A stretch of 64,000 bases of DNA. It comes from Prorocentrum cordatum. Its lineage: Eukaryota; Sar; Dinophyceae; Prorocentrales; Prorocentraceae. The first letter of the stretch is position 1. Each line of letters starts with the position of its first letter. A program made the translations under genes and the position numbers. Of this stretch, positions 51,706 to 61,928 are shown piece after piece. The notes beneath the pieces were generated by a model. It worked only from the letters and a program-made list of their open reading frames with translations, was not told the origin of the DNA and did not search any database. Location of the stretch: contig CAUYUJ010000758.1 in the NCBI GenBank assembly GCA_963575745.1, positions 169,199 to 233,198 of the forward strand, read 5' to 3'.

Positions 51706-52414
51706 CTATCTTGACGCTAGAAGCGCAAACAAATGTCGCACCTCCAATAGGTTCTGCGCCACGACCAAACGTGATCGATCGTGGGAGCACCACCTCTGGC
51801 CTCCCTCGGGGCCTTCATTAGCTCTACACCTGAAAAGGTCAAGCCGCGGCCAAGCTGGAAGGAGCCGTGCTCCTAGCTTGCCCGCAGCTTTGCAAACTCG
51901 TACTTGCCAGCGTAAAATCTCGAGCTCGCGGTCGCTTGGCCTCGGGCGCAGTCCGAGACCAAGCTTGGCAACCCGATCGGCAGCATCATTGCCTGTCTTG
52001 AACAATTCGTCCTGGGAAGAGTGGGCATCGCCATCCTGCGCGCAGGCCTCCCCTTTCCTGAAGTCTACCCACGGTGCAGAGAGGGCTGAACACATCATGG
52101 CAGCATAGGGGCGCTTGTAGGAGAGCTGCCGAGACCTGGAGGCCACTTTGGTCCTGGCCACATCCAAGCAATCGGAGTGCCCCCAAGACGGCCACGAGAC
52201 ACATTGAGAGGCGGCCTCCAGGGCCCCGAACTCCCCCGCTTGACTGGTCTGTAAGAGAGTGGTCCAGACTCAACAGCTCCCCAGACTCAGGGTGGGCTGT
52301 GAACTTCCAACTTGGTCGAGACAACTCTTTAATTATGTTGCGCTCGTCCATGGAGATGTCGCCCGAGACGCAGGTGTCCTCCGCTTCTGGATCGTCGCCC
52401 CAAGACGCACGCAC
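51706..52414 (-). pseudogene. LINE-D RNase H domain
   Basis: First motif VSGDISMDERNIIKELSRPS (about 52340-52380). After a frameshift the end of the domain appears as QLSYKRPYAAMMCSALSAP and KTGNDAADRVAKLGLGLRPR, with the last Asp in NDAADRVAK. The motifs are in canonical order, unlike LINE-C. Sequence between them, with the Glu helix, is damaged. Confidence 0.6.
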
Positions 52415-52474
52415 TCCGCCTTCCCTGCGATGGCGAGGCCAGACGTCACCGGGGTGCGGGAAAACAGCCTTAGT

Positions 52475-52900
52475 CTATAGAAGGAACTGCTGCCGATCGT
52501 CCCGGTCGATCGCTCTGGCTGCTGTTTGAACCTCGTGGTCCACGACTTCATCCGCGTGCGATTGGACCTCCGAACAACACCACAAACGATGGTATATCGA
52601 ATCCAACGCAGCTCTGCAGAGCGGACGCAGGTCGGACTCAACGTGGCATCCAGCTTGGATCGCGCGACCCATGGTCCAGGCAGCGCCGCGCCTAAGCCAG
52701 CGAATGTATCCTTGCTCGTAGGAGTTGAATACTGCCTGGGTCACGTCATAGCATGGCCCGGCGTCGACGCCGAGGGGCATGCCTGACTCGCGCTGCAACT
52801 GCCAGAAGACTCCTTCTCCCAGGGAAGCCTTGGTAAGAGCTGGCGACGTGGAGGTCGTGCCCAAGGCGTCCCCGCTGACAAGTTTGGTGAGAGACTTCAT
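52475..52900 (-). pseudogene. LINE-D RT-RNase H connection
   Basis: Reads EGVFWQLQRESGMPLG, QGYIRWLRRGAAWTM and PLCRAALDSIYHRLWCCSE, the Cys...His...Cys pattern often found between RT and RNase H in LINEs (here C-x(8)-H-x(4)-CC). The first CxxC is not clear. Confidence 0.55.
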
Positions 52901-52965
52901 GCCCCATCCAATGCGAGATCAATGCAACTTCATAGCCCCTATGGGGCCTCGAACCTTTCTCCCAG

Positions 52966-54819
52966 TCATCTCCTTGCCCAGATCGCCTGCCAGATCTCCG
53001 AATACTTGTTCCCAAACTTGCCCCAGACATCGGAGAGACAACGGGGACTGGGAGATCTTGGACTGATCCGCCCAAATCCCTCTGGGGCGCCGAATAAGAA
53101 AAACAACGGGGAAGCGGCGAGGGTCAGTGTCCAGGATGGGCAGGGGCGCGAGGCTTCTCTGCCCCGAGGATGGTTTCCGACCGCGCCCGGGAGAACGACG
53201 CAACCCGCCCAGCTCGCAATCGGAAAATCCGTGGACTTCTGAAGCATGCGCGGCCCCAACCAAAGGGCCCGTGGCAAAAACTCGCTTGGCAAGCCTCTGC
53301 CCGAGAGACGCTCGGCATCTATCAAGTCTGCATCCGCGCTCCTGAAATGCAGCTGGTCTGCGAGTGCGCTTCGCCCCCCTGCCCCCCCGTCCACTCGGTC
53401 TTCCCGTCGCATCATCCGCGCCGAGATAGACCGCTGAGGGGCAGATGAAACCTTGCCCCTGAGACCTTCCAGGGTGCCGACAACCTCGGCTCCAAACGGC
53501 CTGCGAAGAGTAAACGGCTGATGCTTGCCCTCTGAGACGAAGCGCATCATCCCACCCGTTATGACGGAGTGCAAGTGCGGGGCTGATGTCATGATGTCTT
53601 CGATGCCATGCGCTGCATTACCTGTTGACTGAAAACCGTAATCGTCTATGTATATGCTCAACGATCTGCGCGCCGACTGACTCAACGAATCCATCAAAGG
53701 GATTGCGCGCGCACGCGCGAGCGACATGGCGAAATAATCCCCTGCAACAGCTTCATGTACGGCGAAGTGCGGCTCTTTTATCGTGCCCGCAATCGTCGCG
53801 CACCTCGGTCCTCGATGCGCTGCAATGCGCGCCCTGGAAATCTGGCATGGAAGCCCTAACATGTCACAAAACTCATGGAATATGTGATCGAACCGGCTCA
53901 TAAAAAACATGTAGAGCCCCCGCGGCACGGAGCAATCGGCCTTAGACTTCGAACGTTTGATGGAGACAACAGCCTTGGCAGCTTGTCTCCAAACAACGCC
54001 GGCAACACCTGCAAAGGCACCTGCCGCCAAGGGTGGGCACTGGAATCTGCCTTCCCATTGCACAACATGTCCCCGTCTCAACTTGCCCCATGACCTGGAG
54101 GGCGAGGGCAATGAGCCGATAGGTCTCCGACGCCCAGTCGGCTTAGGCAGGAGGGAACTCATCGCGCGCCTGATCTGGTTTGGGAAGATGGCAGTGGCTT
54201 CGATGCTACTGAAGATCGTGGCAAGGCAAGAGAGATATCCATCCGACAGAGCAGCGTAGTGACGCGCATGAACTCCATCCACGCTCGTAGCCGATCGCAG
54301 CGGATAGCCCTTCGAGACACTGCATGTCATATGAGGTGACGCACCAGGCAAGGGCTCGTGACAATCGATGGGGGCGGTCGTGGGGGGCTGTCTGGCAACG
54401 CTCCGCAGGCCGCTGAAACGCGCGGCCTCGCTGTCCAGCAGCGCTTCGGGGCCCGGAAGAACCGCGTCATTGCAGGATAATGTGGAAGAGGGGGCCCGCG
54501 GAACAGCCTCGCGAGCCCGCCGATGTATTCTGCGGGTCCCAGCATCAGAAACATCAACAAGCCAAGACTTCCATACTTTGCTGCTTTCACTCCGCTGAGC
54601 ACTCGAAAACTTCCCATGGAACTCCGAGACATCTTCCAGGACCTCGATGCCCCTAGCCAGCATGTTGATGCAAGACTGCGTCTCCAGAGGCCCTGGGTCG
54701 AATGTGTCGAAAACGTATTGGGCATCACTTTGCGCGCCAATGAACTTAGCTCCGAAATCGCCAATGTGGTATGAGATCAACGTGGGCGGCTTCGGAAGGG
54801 AATAACCAGCCTCGCGCAA
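52966..54819 (-). CDS. LINE-D reverse transcriptase
   Basis: 617 residues in one frame. The N-terminal part has VDGVHARHYAALSDGYLSCL and IFPNQIRRAMSSLLPKPTGR, then RRPIGSLPSPSRSWGKLRR (fingers) and AGVAGVVWRQAAKA. Motif A is poorly kept (GLYMFFMSRFDHIFHEF). Motif B is AVAGDYFAMSLARARAIPL and motif C SLSIYIDDYGFQS with both Asps. The family is close in style to LINE-A (IDD box, RRPIG finger). The C-terminal part from about 53150 may be in the wrong frame. Confidence 0.75.
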   Translation of the reverse strand: MREAGYSLPKPPTLISYHIGDFGAKFIGAQSDAQYVFDTFDPGPLETQSCINMLARGIEVLEDVSEFHGKFSSAQRSESSKVWKSWLVDVSDAGTRRIHRRAREAVPRAPSSTLSCNDAVLPGPEALLDSEAARFSGLRSVARQPPTTAPIDCHEPLPGASPHMTCSVSKGYPLRSATSVDGVHARHYAALSDGYLSCLATIFSSIEATAIFPNQIRRAMSSLLPKPTGRRRPIGSLPSPSRSWGKLRRGHVVQWEGRFQCPPLAAGAFAGVAGVVWRQAAKAVVSIKRSKSKADCSVPRGLYMFFMSRFDHIFHEFCDMLGLPCQISRARIAAHRGPRCATIAGTIKEPHFAVHEAVAGDYFAMSLARARAIPLMDSLSQSARRSLSIYIDDYGFQSTGNAAHGIEDIMTSAPHLHSVITGGMMRFVSEGKHQPFTLRRPFGAEVVGTLEGLRGKVSSAPQRSISARMMRREDRVDGGAGGRSALADQLHFRSADADLIDAERLSGRGLPSEFLPRALWLGPRMLQKSTDFPIASWAGCVVLPGAVGNHPRGREASRPCPSWTLTLAASPLFFLFGAPEGFGRISPRSPSPRCLSDVWGKFGNKYSEIWQAIWARR

Positions 54820-55015
54820 CTGGCCAAGTGACGAGAAAAGCTCTCCATTCTGCTCTCCTCCCCCCCTGGGCTGACAGCGAGAGGGACAGGTCCACTGACG
54901 CGGCCAGACTCCACAGCAGCGCCTTCATGAGCGGTAGCGATACCGGCGCCTGTCGAGTGGCCTGCAGAACCCTCGAGGCGGAGCGCCGCCAGGAACATTT
55001 TGAAAGTGCTCTCAA

Positions 55016-55400
55016 TCACCCGCGCTGTATATAGCTTAGGTAGCCTTGAGACGCACCTGTGTGTACCCCGCGCTGATGGCCAAGCCGACTTCGGAAGTTT
55101 CCCGCGGGCTCCAAGGATGGGTGACGAAACCTGATTCCCTGAGAGCTCGGACTCGGCCTGTTTGGCCCATATTTGTAGAAGGTGTTCAGGTGTTTCTGGA
55201 TAGAGCCCCTAGAGGCTCGCGCACGCGCCAGATCGAGCCCAAACTGCCCGCAATCGCATTGTGGTGGTTCAGACGAAGGTCCAATCGCCTCCACCACAGG
55301 GATAGGAGGTGGTTTGACGAATCCGAGCACCTGCAGGTTCACGATCTGCTCGAAGAGCTGGATCCTCACTGGCTTGTGCGGCTTCGTAGCCGCTTCATAT
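55016..55400 (-). pseudogene. LINE-D region between endonuclease and RT
   Basis: Minus-strand frames with PVRIQLFEQIVNLQVLGFVK, IQKHLNTFYKYG and ESTFKMFLAALRLEG (the last extends below 55016). No motif; sits where the polyprotein linker is expected. Confidence 0.4.
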
Positions 55401-55974
55401 CTGACAGCAACGTGCTTGATGGCCTGGGACAAGCCACTGGGCGCGGCGAATTAATCAAACTTCCCAACTCCTTCTTTCGAAGTGCCCGTGCAATTTCCAG
55501 GGCATCTGGCAGGGCAATATTGGCCGCTCGCCGCAAGCTCCCGGGGTTCAATTTGGAAACCGGCCCCCGCGACGAAGGGGCCTTGGTGCCAAGATGACGA
55601 TGGCCCCAGAGCTGGGAGCATACTGAGGTTGTGCTCCGGGAGGCCCTCCGAGTCCTTGAGGTCAGCAGAAACCAACAACCGCGACGTGCCTCCAGGAGAC
55701 TGGGCGACCGAGGCGGCTGTGCGATGTGCAAGCACATGAAGTCTCCACAGCAAATTGCGACTCCACCAGACCACCCAGGGCCAACTCCAGGAGCAGCTGG
55801 AAGACATCGTGATTTCCACACCGCAAGTGCGACCCACCGCGAGGCCTCGCCGACATGGTCGAGGGAGGCGAAGTGGTGCTCCCGCGCGAGGAACACATGC
55901 GCTGATGTCCGGCTTAGCCACGACTTCATGGCCCCCCAGCCCGTGCAATTTGCGGTCTCAATCCGCCGGCCCAT
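55400..55974 (-). pseudogene. LINE-D EEP endonuclease domain
   Basis: Starts about MGRRIETANCTGWGAMKSWL, with the Glu region HVFLAREHHFASLDHVGEAS, GGVAICCGDFMCLHIAQPP, then in a second frame SADLKDSEGLPEHNLSML and FVAGAGFQIEP, the counterpart of GDFN in these proteins. A frameshift near 55700 and lost residues mean that it is inactive. Confidence 0.6.
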
Positions 55975-56478
55975 TGGGGTCACGGCGTGTGAGATGCCCC
56001 TCCCTCCCCAAACCCCTCCCCCGGGGGCCTGGTCCGACCGGTTTGGAAGGGGGGGGTCCATCATCCGCGCGCCGGGAGCCTCAGGGACCCCCAAAACGCG
56101 CCAAAAAGGTTCCGAGGGTTCCACGAACGGTCCCGAGAGCTACGACTCGACGAGAGATCGCCCACGAACGCCGAAGATTGCCTCCGCGCGGCTCCACGAG
56201 TCCCCAAGACGTTTGAAACAATAACCCCAGGAAGCATTTAAGAACCCCCCCGGCGATGTCGTAGCACCGCATTTTTTATTCGATATTCCGAGGGGCCGAC
56301 ATAACCGAACGATAGCTTTAGCACCCGGACACGAAACAAATTCGCGGCGGCCTGGCCCCTGGGCCAAGATCGGAATTCGAAATTCAAATCTGCGTGGCTC
56401 TCATGAAAGACTCAGGATGTCGCTTGCTGCTTCGAAAGTTCATGCAATGATAATAGTATTAAGATTGGGGCGTATTTT
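55975..56478. other. Unassigned stretch 5' of LINE-D
   Basis: GC-rich left half with CCCGAGAG- and CCAAAACGCGCC-like pieces, AT-richer right half. No gene visible. Confidence 0.4.
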
Positions 56479-56700
56479 TTGAGGATTCCCAACGAATTCA
56501 ATGGATCTTCAGGTTTCATACAAGTTCCGCAGGATTCTCAAGGATTCCTAAGGATTCACAAGCACTCCTCAGCATTCATAAAAGATTCAGAAGATGTCCA
56601 AGGATTCCTGAATAATTCCATGGAATCCAAAGGATTCCTCAGGAATCTGGAGAATTCCAAAAGATTCGCAAGAATTCCTCAAGAGTCCTAAAGGCTTTCG
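56479..56700 (+). repeat. AAGGATTCC-type degenerate repeats
   Basis: About 15 imperfect copies of AAGGATTC(C/A)(T/C) with variable spacers. The same word is frequent in the 5' module of the duplicated segment (14917-15483). Confidence 0.7.
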
Positions 56701-56711
56701 TTTACTGCATC

Positions 56712-57060
56712 TAAAAAACATTGAGAAACCTGAGAACTGAGAAACCTGAGAAAACCTGAGAATCCTGAAAAAAGCTGAGAAACGTAAGAAAGCGGAGAAA
56801 ACTACGAAAACTGAGGAAAGCTGAGAAACGTGAAAAACTCAGAAAACTAAAAAAACTGAACAAGAAAAACTAAACAAATTGAAAAAGCTGAGAAACCTGA
56901 GAAAAGCTGAGAAACTTGAAAAAGCTGAGAAAACTGAGAAGAGCTGAAAAACCGGAGAAAAGTGAAAAATTGAGAAACTGAATAAAAAGGAGAAAGCTGA
57001 GAAACCAGAGCAAAGCTGAGAAACCTGAGAAGGCTGAAAAAACTGAGAAACATGCGAACT
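56712..57060 (+). repeat. CTGAGAAACCTGAGAAA-type repeats
   Basis: Degenerate array of CTGAGAAA, CTGAGAAAAG and AACTGAAAAA units. Phe/Ser-rich minus-strand frames come from this repeat. Confidence 0.85.
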
Positions 57061-57068
57061 GAGAAGCG

Positions 57069-57073
<5 letters not shown>

Positions 57074-57165
<92 letters not shown>
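57074..57165 (+). repeat. Poly(T) tract, 92 nt
   Basis: Uninterrupted T run. It could be the poly(A) tail of a minus-strand retrocopy, but no transcript-like body is recognised next to it on that strand. Confidence 0.95.
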
Positions 57166-57468
57166 CTGGATGTTTTCCTGAATCCTTTCTTCTGCGCCTG
57201 TGTACAGCGATGCTGTCTGAAGTGAAGGGGTGAAAGCCTGACGTCTGAAGAGGGGGGCCATCTCGCTGACAACGCGAGCGCTGAAAACGCCATAGCGATT
57301 GGACGATGAAAAAACATGCTGAACGCTTGAAAAACCGTCCTGTGAGCGTTGAAAACACGAAACGATGCTGAGCACTGAAAGCTGGTCGTGGACTGCGATC
57401 TGAGCAAGGCGCCCAGCTCTGAAAAGACGCCCAGACGAAAAAAATAAAGAAACAACTTATGCCTGGAT

Positions 57469-58045
57469 TCAGAGGGGGCCCCTGAAAGGCGCGGCGCCTG
57501 CAATCTGAAGGCGGCTCAAAAGCTGACTCTTCGGCTGATCTCTGGGGGGCTCATCGTAGCTGCCGTTGTGAGAGTCCTCGCTCCCCTGAGCGCTGCTGTC
57601 TGCTCCAAGGACTGACGCGGCCTTCTGGACTGACGCTGCAGGCTTCTTCTGAACCACGCCAGGCTTCTTCTGATCCTTGTGGACTGACGCGGCAGGCTTC
57701 TTCTGGACCGCGACAAGCTTATTCTGATCCTTCTGGGCCCTGACAGGCTTCTTCTGGACTGACGCGGCCGGCTTCTTGTGGACTGACGCGGCAGGCTTCT
57801 TCTGAACTGACTCTTCTGCCCTCCAGCGAGCTCCCCTGAACCTCTTCGCCCGAAACCTTTTCCTGGGATCGCTCTTCCTGACCCTCTCAATGTAAGCGTG
57901 GAACTGAGGGTTCCCCTGACGCTCCACCTCCTTGTCGCGGCCCTGGGGAAGCTGATAAAACAGGTCGAACTGATTAGTCGTGTTCTCGCTGTTCCCAGAT
58001 GCACTCTTCTTCCAAAAAGTGGAATGAGGTTTTTTGTTGTAAATT
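57469..58045 (-). CDS. Lys/Pro/Ala-repeat protein exon
   Basis: The frame opens after a TAA near 58046 and runs to 57469. The N-terminal part, STFWKKSASGNSENTTNQFD and LFYQLPQGRDKEVERQG, leads to NPQFHAYIERVRKSDPRKRF and a basic stretch. Then comes a repeat region with about five copies of QKKPAASV or variants (QKKPVRAQKD, QKKPGVVQ), and an acidic Ser-rich end. No ATG lies near its start, so it is probably an internal exon or a retrogene fragment. The repeats resemble histone H1-like tails and suggest nucleic-acid binding. Not otherwise recognised. Confidence 0.5.
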
Positions 58046-58199
58046 TACTCGAAATTCTTCCCCTTCTGGAAATTAACAGGTGGGTTGGAAATTTGTGTTT
58101 TTGGCGGGTGGTGCGCGGTTGCAATCTTGAGTTGAGATGTATGTTTCAGGTGTGCGTTGGCGCGGCACATAGCTGCAATCGCGTTTCGCCCCCCGCGTC

Positions 58200-58690
58200 G
58201 CAAAAAAAAAGAGGGGGCGAGCGGAGGGGGAAACAAGAGGGAGGGAAGCAAAAAGAGAAGGGGGACCACGAGGAGGAGGCAGAAAAGGAGGAGTGATGGG
58301 ACGAGGAGGAAGCGGAGGGGGAGACGGAGGATGCGGGCGATGAAGAGGAAGAGGGATATGAAGGGGAACATGAAGAGGAAGGGGGGGGAGGAGGAGGAGG
58401 AGAGGAGAGGAGGAGGAGGGGAGGAGGAAGAGGGGGAAGAGGAGGGGGGGGGGGAGGTGGGGGAGGAGGAGGAGGAGGAGGATAGGATGAGGAGAGGAGG
58501 AAGAGGATCGAGGAGGAAGAGGAGCAGGAGGGAGGTTGGAGACGGCATGAGGCAGGAGGAAGAGGAGGAGGAGGAGGAGGAGGAGGATGAGGAGGAGGAA
58601 CAGGAGGAGGAGGAGGAGGAGGGGGGGGAGGAGAAGGAGGGGGAAGAGGAGGAGGAGGGGGAAGAGAGGAGGAGGAGGAGGAGGAGACGG
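58200..58690 (+). repeat. (GAG)n-rich purine tract
   Basis: About 480 bp of GAG, AGG and GGG units. Arg/Glu/Gly and Pro/Leu/Ser frames are products of the repeat. Confidence 0.9.
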
Positions 58691-58800
58691 ATTCGCCGTC
58701 GCCCTCGCCCTCGTCGTCGCCGTCGCAGCCGTCGTCGTTGTCGTCGTTGGCGTCGTCGTCTCCGTCGTCGCCGTCGTCGTCGCCGTTGGCGCGTGTGTTT
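58691..58800 (+). repeat. (GTCGTCGCC)n repeat
   Basis: GTC/GCC trinucleotide array following the purine tract. Confidence 0.9.
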
Positions 58801-59260
58801 GGGTCAGCAATCCAGCGTCTTGTACATCGCTTTGTTTATGCATTGTTACGCTGCGCGCTCTTTCCGCCACCCAGGGCATGGCGGGATATGTTAAACCGCG
58901 ATCGGCGCCGAGACGGCCCAAGACAGACCCGCGAATGCCCAAGATAGCCACGCGCCGACATCAGAGAGCCCCAAGGTTAAACGTCAGGTCAGGTGTCATT
59001 TCCTTGGGCGGCAGATGGCCGGCAAAGCCAGTGGGTTAGAATAGGCATGGGGGCGGATTTGGCAAGGGGGGGGGGGGAATGGGAGATGGACCGAGTGATG
59101 GCGATGTTGGTTACGATGGTGATGTTGCTGACGATGTCGACGGCCCCAACGTTGTCTCGGGCCGCCTGCCACGACGCCAATTCCACGAGCTCGCAAGCAC
59201 GTGTCACATCAAACTCAGCGTGCACAAAGAACCAGCAACGTCTCAAGCGAGCGACCGATG
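58801..59260. other. Unassigned stretch
   Basis: Contains a G9 run near 59070 and (GATGTTG)-like repeats near 59100. No gene recognised. Confidence 0.4.
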
Positions 59261-60298
59261 CTAACGAACGGCCTCACGCGCTTGCGAGAACGATCCGAAA
59301 AATGTGGCCATCCTCATCCTCATTCTCATCCTTCCCTCCCCCTTCTCCTCATCCTCTTCCCCCCCTGGGCGGAAACGCTCTGTTCGCGCGCTCGGGCAGA
59401 AATCCGAGAAGGGGCGCGCGAATGCTACGCCAAAGCTCGGAATCGTGATTGTGTCTGCGATGGCGGATGCAGCGTCACCCGCTAGATTGTGCGTGAGCTT
59501 CGCGTGAACGCCTTGGAGCATCAGCATTTCGTTAAACGTGAGGCGCCTAGCATATTTCATGCAGCACCCCGAAATCACCCACATAAGCTGGTCCCTGTCG
59601 AGGGCGGGGCACGTGTCAGGATCGATCATCGCACTGCCAGTGAAACACTTGCTCTTCAAATCAACTACAAACAGATGGTCAGCATGACGCTCGACTGGGA
59701 TACCGTCGATACGCATCTTGGTAGTGAACCTGACTTTGAAGTGACCCAGGCGGCCCCTGAACGTGCTGCCCAAGATGTTGGGCTCAGGCTCAATGTTATT
59801 GATGGCGAGCCCATGCAACTTAAAGCCCTTCAAGCGGATAGTATCGGGCGCCCTGGTAGGCAGCTCCGTTTTAAAATGCGTGGCGTCGCGCCCGCAGAGG
59901 TAATACTTCTGGCGGCGCTGTGGGGAGCCGAGATGACGCATGTCGACCGCCCACACCCAGCGCTTAAACGATGCGGGAAGCTCAGCCGACCACACTGCAA
60001 TGGCCTCATCGATGGCTGACTCCAAATCTCCCACAAGTATACAATTGGCCATGGAATCACACTCGATACAGAAACCGTAGAACGTGTTGAGGGAGCGGGT
60101 GGCTTGGTCTATGATGCACCTCAACACCGATGGGAACTGCTGTGCCCTAGGATCAGTCCACGTGAGGCTTGCGTTCTCGCATTCGAGGAACTCGCAACTC
60201 GGCTTAGCACACGCGAACATGACATTTGGCATACTGTCGAGCTCGACCTGTGGCACTGATATCAAACTGGGACTCGGGGGGTGGGGGTGGGGTCGCAT
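59261..60298 (-). CDS. Probable cytosine-C5 DNA methyltransferase domain
   Basis: 345 residues in one intact frame. Motif IV is AKPSC at residues 31-35 (usual PPC with Pro to Ser; catalytic Cys kept), followed by WTDPRAQQFPSVLRCI. Motif VI is FCIECDSMA (Glu 79). Motif VIII is GSPQRRQKYYLCGRD (124-138). A variable target-recognition part follows, then motif IX/X ARRLTFNEMLMLQGV and LAGDAASAIADTITIPSF. AdoMet-binding motifs I-III are missing from this frame and were not found upstream, so the start is probably another exon or is lost. The C-terminal RMRMRMRM comes from a short repeat. Retrotransposon-borne methyltransferases are known in dinoflagellates; origin here is open. Confidence 0.6.
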   Translation of the reverse strand: MRPHPHPPSPSLISVPQVELDSMPNVMFACAKPSCEFLECENASLTWTDPRAQQFPSVLRCIIDQATRSLNTFYGFCIECDSMANCILVGDLESAIDEAIAVWSAELPASFKRWVWAVDMRHLGSPQRRQKYYLCGRDATHFKTELPTRAPDTIRLKGFKLHGLAINNIEPEPNILGSTFRGRLGHFKVRFTTKMRIDGIPVERHADHLFVVDLKSKCFTGSAMIDPDTCPALDRDQLMWVISGCCMKYARRLTFNEMLMLQGVHAKLTHNLAGDAASAIADTITIPSFGVAFARPFSDFCPSARTERFRPGGEEDEEKGEGRMRMRMRMATFFGSFSQAREAVR

Positions 60299-61284
60299 TG
60301 GAAACTGAAACCCACTGGAAACGCATTCATTGGAAACTTACTGGACATTCACCGCGGGTTCGGGTCTTATCATGGGCGACCTTCGTGAAATCACCGTCAG
60401 CAGGGCCAACGTGGATACGACTGTTGTCCCTCTTGTGCGCCCAGAAGATCTGTTGACGGAGCGACTCGTCGATCTCCCGCGCGTGGCCCACGGATGAGAC
60501 GCCAACCTATCGGGCGCCCCAATCTTGTTTTTTCGTGCGTAGCTGTTTGGCCCCGGCAACACAAAAACCGTGTGATGAGTGTTGAATTGCAGGTTTTTCA
60601 CATTGATTAATGTCGGGGGCGACGGGGCATGGCGCGATGACACGCGGGGGGACGGCGTGAGAGGAGGGGAGATGAGGGGAGACGAGAGAGGAGGTATGAG
60701 AAGGGGGGTGGGAGGATAGATGCAAAGGGGGAAGGCATGTGCGCGTCGTTGTTATACCCCCTGGTCGTTCCAAACCTACCGCCCCCCGAAGAGAACGCTG
60801 GTATCATGGCGAACGGTTTGAGCCGCAGGGCGTCGAGGGAATTGCCGAGGATGTCTCTGGCAACGTCCTGTCGAGAACTGGTCTCAAAGATGGGGGTCGG
60901 GGGCCGGCGGGGAAGGTAGCGCAAGCATTACCCTAAGATAGTGCAACGCACTGGGCCTCAATGGGGGCTGTGCGAGCGCCGTGGGCCTACATGCGTATGG
61001 TATGTGTGCATGTCTGTGTATGTGTGTGATGGGTGGGTCCTGCCACTCGCCATCAATCGGCTTGGGCGACTCGCATCGCGCCGCGCTTGCCGCAGACGAG
61101 AGGGCGTCGGCCTTGCGTTTGCTGGCCATAGTAGTGTCGATCGGCAAAGGTCAACGCCAAGATGCCCTCGTGCCCGAAAGGGCTGCGGACGCTGCAGGAG
61201 ATCAGCACATAGAGACTCGGATGGTGCGAGCAACGCACGGCATCGCGATTTGCACAGGCAGGCTGTCAGCACCCCCCGTTCCTC
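60299..61284. other. Unassigned stretch
   Basis: No convincing gene on either strand. Short purine tracts (GAGGGGAGATGAGGGGAGAC near 60663) and a GTGTATGTGTGTG stretch near 61014. Confidence 0.4.
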
Positions 61285-61440
61285 ATTGTTCCTCCTCCTC
61301 CTCCCCTCCTCCTTCATCCTCCCTCTCCTCCTCCTCAGCGTCCCTCCCCTGCATCCCCCCCTCCTACTCATTCTCCTCTTCCTCGTCATCCTCGCCCCCC
61401 TCCTCATCGTCCGCCTACTCCCCATCGCCATCATCATATC
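61285..61440 (+). repeat. (TCC)n-rich pyrimidine tract
   Basis: About 150 bp of CTCCTCCTC and TCATCCTC units. Confidence 0.85.
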
Positions 61441-61928
61441 CCCCGCCTCCGAATGATGAGTGCGGTGAGGATGCTTACAAAACTGCCCACGCGCTACTCT
61501 TCTCTACAATCGGTAGAAGTCGGAGGCGATTAAAAATCTACTCCTCCCAGACATGCCGATGGCGTACGTTGGCGATCCTCGCCGCGCACAAGTTTTACGA
61601 TTCGTCGTGAAACGTTGAGTAGTACCTGGGGTTCCCGTATCGGGGAATCCGCAACGTTAAATGCACGAACCGGTGGTCTTTTGTTAAATTCAGGCGCAGC
61701 CACCGACGTCAACGTCAAGTGGCGGATGCAACAGTCCAGCAACCGTTAGCAGTCTTCGCGTGACACTACACGCGGGGCGCTACGAATCAAGTCCATATAG
61801 TCAATCAGCGCTTGACCAGAACCCTCTAGCGTCTCTAGCGTGTCGCCCTCTATATTGTGCTTGTTGGCACGACATAAGTCCACGGCCCACGTCGTTAACA
61901 CCCCTGCCTCGGCGGCTTTAGTTTTTAG
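61441..61928. other. Unassigned stretch
   Basis: No recognisable coding or repeat structure. Confidence 0.4.

Larger units (their letters stand above)
51480..55974 (-). mobile_element. LINE-D, non-LTR retrotransposon
   Basis: From 5' to 3' on the minus strand: EEP endonuclease (55974-55400), connecting region, RT (54819-52966), connecting region (52900-52475) and RNase H (52414-51706). No ORF1 is recognised upstream and the 3' end is not sharply defined. Frames are broken in several places. Confidence 0.75.
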
